Origin: Thermoflexales bacterium
GTDB lineage: Bacteria; Chloroflexota; Anaerolineae; B4-G1; SLSP01
DNA: 16,343 bases
NCBI GenBank assembly: GCA_015486785.1
Contig: WFQZ01000129.1
Location: forward strand, 1 to 16,343
Reading direction: 5' to 3'
The translations under genes were made by a program, and so were the position numbers. The notes beneath the pieces are model-generated. The model made no database searches, was not told the DNA's origin, and saw nothing but the letters and a program-made list of their open reading frames with translations. Shown piece by piece: positions 13,822-16,343 of this stretch (position 1 is its first letter; each line of letters begins with the position of its first letter).

Positions 13822-15264
13822 ATGGCTCGTACACGACAACGCAAGAGAATGAGAATTGACCGCAAGGCGCGGATGCAAATGCCGCCGGTACATGCGCAAG
13901 TGCGTCCGCCCCAAGAGCGGGTGCATGATTTCGGCGAAATCTACATCCCCTACACGGCGGAAGACGCGCAGTTGGAAGCATCCCGCTGCCTGCATTGCCC
14001 TAACGCCCCTTGTCAGGCGGCGTGCCCGCTGCACAACGACATCCCCCGTGCGCTGGGGCTGATCGAGGCCGGGAAGTTCGTCGAAGCGGCGCAGGTCTAC
14101 CGGGAAACCAGCCCTATGCCCGAAATCTGCGGGCGCGTTTGCCCGCAAACCCTGTGTGAGGCCGCCTGTGTGCTCAACAAGGCCGGCAAGCCGATTGATA
14201 CGCGGCATCTGGAAGCCTTCGCCGCCGATGCCCAGCGGCAAGCGGAAGGCGTCCCCTTGCCGGAACTCGCTCCGGCGAGCGGCAAGCGCGTCGCCGTGAT
14301 TGGGGCCGGGCCGGCGGGCTTGACCGTGGCCGAATCCCTGACCCGTGCCGGGCATCAAGTGGTGGTCTACGATAAGTGCCCGGATGCCGGGGGTCTGCTC
14401 AAGTTCGGCATTCCCAACTTCAAGCTGGATAAATCGCTGGTGGATGAAAAGACTCGCTGGCTCAAGCAACTGGGCGTCTCCTTCCGCTTTGGCGTGACCG
14501 TGGGCGAGGACGTGACGCTGGCGGAACTGCGCGAGGAGTACGATGCGGTGTTCATCGGCATCGGCACGTCCAGGGTGATGCTGCCGCACTACGAAGGCGA
14601 CGACTTGGAAGGCGTCTATTGCGCCACTGAGTTCCTCACTCGCGGACAGTTCACCTGCGACCGGCAGCCGCAGGATGCCGCGCACTTTGCACCCGGCCCG
14701 CGCGTCCACGTGCTGGGCGGCGGCGATACGGCGATAGATTGCCTCCGCACGGCGGTACGTCTGCCGGGCGTGACGGAAGTCACCTGCTACTATCGGCGCA
14801 GCGAGGCCGAAATGCCCGCGCACCGGCAGGATTATCAGTACGCCCTTGAGGAAGGAGCCACATTCCAATGGCTCACCAATCCGGTGCGCTTCATCGGGGA
14901 CGAGCACGGCAAGCTGAAGGCCGTCGAGTACCAGAAGATGCAGTTGGGCGAGCCGGATGCCAGCGGACGCCGCCGCCCGGTCCCGATTCCCGACTCCAAC
15001 TTCATCGTGGAGGCCGAAACAGTGGTGCTGGCCTTGGGCTACCGGGCCGATTGGAGCTTCAACGAGCACTCGCCCGACCTCCGCGTGACCACCAAGGGGC
15101 TGATTGAGGTGGACGATCCGCTCAGCGGGCGCACCAATCTGCCCGACGTTTTCGCTGCCGGCGATGCCGTCTACGGGGCGAATCTCGTTTCCCCGGCCAT
15201 CGCGGCGGCGCGAGAGGTGGCGCAGGTGATGGATGCTTTCTTGAAAGGGACGGACGGGCAATGA
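13822..15264 (+). CDS. gltD: Glutamate synthase small subunit-type FAD/NADPH oxidoreductase
   Basis: A 480-residue flavoprotein of the GltD class, which passes electrons from NADPH through FAD and iron-sulfur clusters to a partner. A basic N-terminal tail (1-20) is followed by cysteine clusters C56, C59, C64, C68 and C103, C107, C112, C116, as expected for two 4Fe-4S centres. The FAD motif GAGPAGL lies at 161-167, GGLLKFGIPNFKLDK at 190-204, the NADPH motif GGGDTA at 299-304, and the second FAD contact FAAGDAV at 444-450. AAGGAGG (13806-13812) gives 9-nt spacing to the ATG. The large subunit is not in the window, so the partner is unknown; related proteins also serve sulfide or pyrimidine reductases. 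Its stop overlaps the next start as ATGA. Confidence 0.88.
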   Translation: MARTRQRKRMRIDRKARMQMPPVHAQVRPPQERVHDFGEIYIPYTAEDAQLEASRCLHCPNAPCQAACPLHNDIPRALGLIEAGKFVEAAQVYRETSPMPEICGRVCPQTLCEAACVLNKAGKPIDTRHLEAFAADAQRQAEGVPLPELAPASGKRVAVIGAGPAGLTVAESLTRAGHQVVVYDKCPDAGGLLKFGIPNFKLDKSLVDEKTRWLKQLGVSFRFGVTVGEDVTLAELREEYDAVFIGIGTSRVMLPHYEGDDLEGVYCATEFLTRGQFTCDRQPQDAAHFAPGPRVHVLGGGDTAIDCLRTAVRLPGVTEVTCYYRRSEAEMPAHRQDYQYALEEGATFQWLTNPVRFIGDEHGKLKAVEYQKMQLGEPDASGRRRPVPIPDSNFIVEAETVVLALGYRADWSFNEHSPDLRVTTKGLIEVDDPLSGRTNLPDVFAAGDAVYGANLVSPAIAAAREVAQVMDAFLKGTDGQ

Positions 15265-16343
15265 GTCCCCACAGCATGCACCAAATCGGGGTTGCGCTTG
15301 CGCTCACCGTGGCCTTGTTGGCCTTGCTGACCCTCCTTGCGCCGCCGATCACGCAGGCCCAAGGCGGCGAGATTTACGTCCACAAGGCCTTGGGTCGCTC
15401 CAGCCCCGTGGTGCATGTGGGCGAATACCTCACCTTCACCATCTTCATCCGCAACGATACGACGTTCTCCGTGACCACGCTGCCGCTCTCCGACGAGTTC
15501 AACGCCGGCGTGTTGGGCTACGCGGACGCGCTCCCCGCGCCGGACGAGGTCAACTCGCCGACCGGACACCTGGAATGGCACGATCTCACCACCGCTTTTG
15601 GCGACCTGATGCCCGGCCAGGGGATCACGGTGGTGGTGGGCTTCATCGCCGAGCACCCGCAAGACGCCGTGGTCAATCGGGCCTGGGTTCACGATGCCCA
15701 AGGCGCGAGCGGCGCGGTGGGCGGAGGCACCAGCGCGTTGAGCGACACGCAAGCCGTGGGCGGCAGCAGTCCGGTGGATAAGGCGATGCTGGGCAACTTG
15801 GCGGTCGCCGGACAAACCGTGTCGTTCACCCTGGCGATCACCAACGACGGCTACACAACGATGACCGTTGTCCCGCTGGTGGATCACTACGATCCTTTGT
15901 GGTTCCGCTTCAGCTACGCCGTCCCGATGCCCGACCTGACGGGGACCGGCGTCCTCACATGGAGCGATCTCACGCTGTGGAGCGGCGATGTTTCCCCGCA
16001 CGCCCGCATCATCGTCACCACCGTGTTCGCCGCCCTGGGCGTGACCGACGCGGCGCACAACCGCGCCGCCGTGGCGCATGCCGCCGATTGGTACGGCAAC
16101 GAGTTAGGAGGCGGCGCGGACGACGTGCCGATCACAATCATCACCGCGCCGCAGCCGCCGCAGAATACCCCCACGCCGCAGCCGACTATGCCCCTGCCGA
16201 CGCCCGTCCCCGCCACGCCGACGCCGTTCCCCACGCCGGCCCTCACGCCCACCGCTACGGCGATCCCCTTGCTCCCGGCCACCGGCGAAGGAGCAAGCTC
16301 CGTGTGGTTCTGGGGGCTGGCCGCATTGCTCATCATCTTAGGC
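15261..16343 (+). CDS. Secreted LPXTG-anchored surface protein, cut by window end
   Basis: The open frame begins at the ATG overlapping the gltD stop and continues for 361 codons to the window edge, so the C-terminus is incomplete. A signal peptide (1-33, core ALALTVALLALLTLL) is followed by two similar segments with DUF11-like character. One begins at about 37 (YVHKALGRSSPVVHVGEYLTFTI), the other at about 172 (VDKAMLGNLAVAGQTVSFTLAI). A linker rich in Pro and Thr, PTP and APTP-like (about 298-336), leads to LPATG at 338-342 (16272-16286), then GEGASS and a hydrophobic stretch WGLAALLIILG: a sortase sorting signal, with the usual basic tail just outside. A cell-wall-linked adhesin or scaffold is inferred. 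No sortase is in the window. Confidence 0.85.
   Translation, partial: MSPHSMHQIGVALALTVALLALLTLLAPPITQAQGGEIYVHKALGRSSPVVHVGEYLTFTIFIRNDTTFSVTTLPLSDEFNAGVLGYADALPAPDEVNSPTGHLEWHDLTTAFGDLMPGQGITVVVGFIAEHPQDAVVNRAWVHDAQGASGAVGGGTSALSDTQAVGGSSPVDKAMLGNLAVAGQTVSFTLAITNDGYTTMTVVPLVDHYDPLWFRFSYAVPMPDLTGTGVLTWSDLTLWSGDVSPHARIIVTTVFAALGVTDAAHNRAAVAHAADWYGNELGGGADDVPITIITAPQPPQNTPTPQPTMPLPTPVPATPTPFPTPALTPTATAIPLLPATGEGASSVWFWGLAALLIILG

Noticed and set aside
13780..15261. Minus-strand open frame (493 codons) opposite the GltD-type gene
   Set aside because: No recognisable domain; the plus-strand product has both cysteine clusters and FAD/NADPH motifs.
1..16343. CRISPR array, tRNA, rRNA, transposase or prophage genes
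   Set aside because: No spaced direct repeats, cloverleaf sequences or recombinase motifs were found while reading either strand.

Overview
The window reads as a GC-rich bacterial chromosome segment carrying housekeeping and cell-envelope genes. The best guess for the source is a member of the Chloroflexota, probably Anaerolineae-like. This rests on the overall protein flavour: a class A PBP with an EDASFYEN motif, DUF4349 lipoproteins, an AAA-ATPase-like/PD-(D/E)XK protein, short archaeal-type SAH hydrolase, Pro/Thr-rich surface proteins ending in LPXTG, and two REP-like palindromes ending in CCTACG. No rRNA or other taxonomic marker is present, so the assignment is an inference.

Left block (1-8031, plus strand). 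About 290 bases without a convincing gene hold a 15-bp perfect palindrome. Then come a penicillin-binding protein 1C-type transpeptidase/glycosyltransferase, an AAA-ATPase-like protein with a PD-(D/E)XK domain and an apparent promoter of its own, a DUF624-like membrane protein, a Nudix hydrolase fused to a nicotinamidase-like cysteine hydrolase, a calcineurin-type metallophosphoesterase and a DUF4349 lipoprotein. The last four of these are tightly packed or closely spaced. The block ends in a strong 14-bp hairpin terminator with T-tracts on both sides, shared with the convergent block.

Middle block (8054-11091, minus strand). A family 2 glycosyltransferase is followed by a PfkB-family kinase and S-adenosylhomocysteine hydrolase. 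The last two are separated by 3 nt. The pairing suggests that the kinase is an adenosine kinase that removes the adenosine made by the hydrolase, completing the salvage arm of the methyl cycle.

Right block (11205-16343, plus strand). A PspC-domain small membrane protein is followed by a second palindrome and a clear TATAAT promoter. Next comes a run of seven-gene scale coupling: two tandem signal peptidases I, deoxyribose-phosphate aldolase, a small zinc-ribbon protein, a GltD-type oxidoreductase, and a secreted surface protein with an LPATG sorting signal that runs off the window end. Several of these junctions are ATGA stop/start overlaps.

The envelope theme recurs: PBP, lipoprotein, PspC, two signal peptidases and a sortase substrate. 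It is mixed with nucleotide and NAD salvage: the Nudix-nicotinamidase fusion, PfkB kinase with SAH hydrolase, and DeoC. The most unusual item is the Nudix-nicotinamidase fusion, which could process both products of NAD+ cleavage in one polypeptide. No CRISPR array, tRNA, rRNA, transposase or complete defence system was seen.
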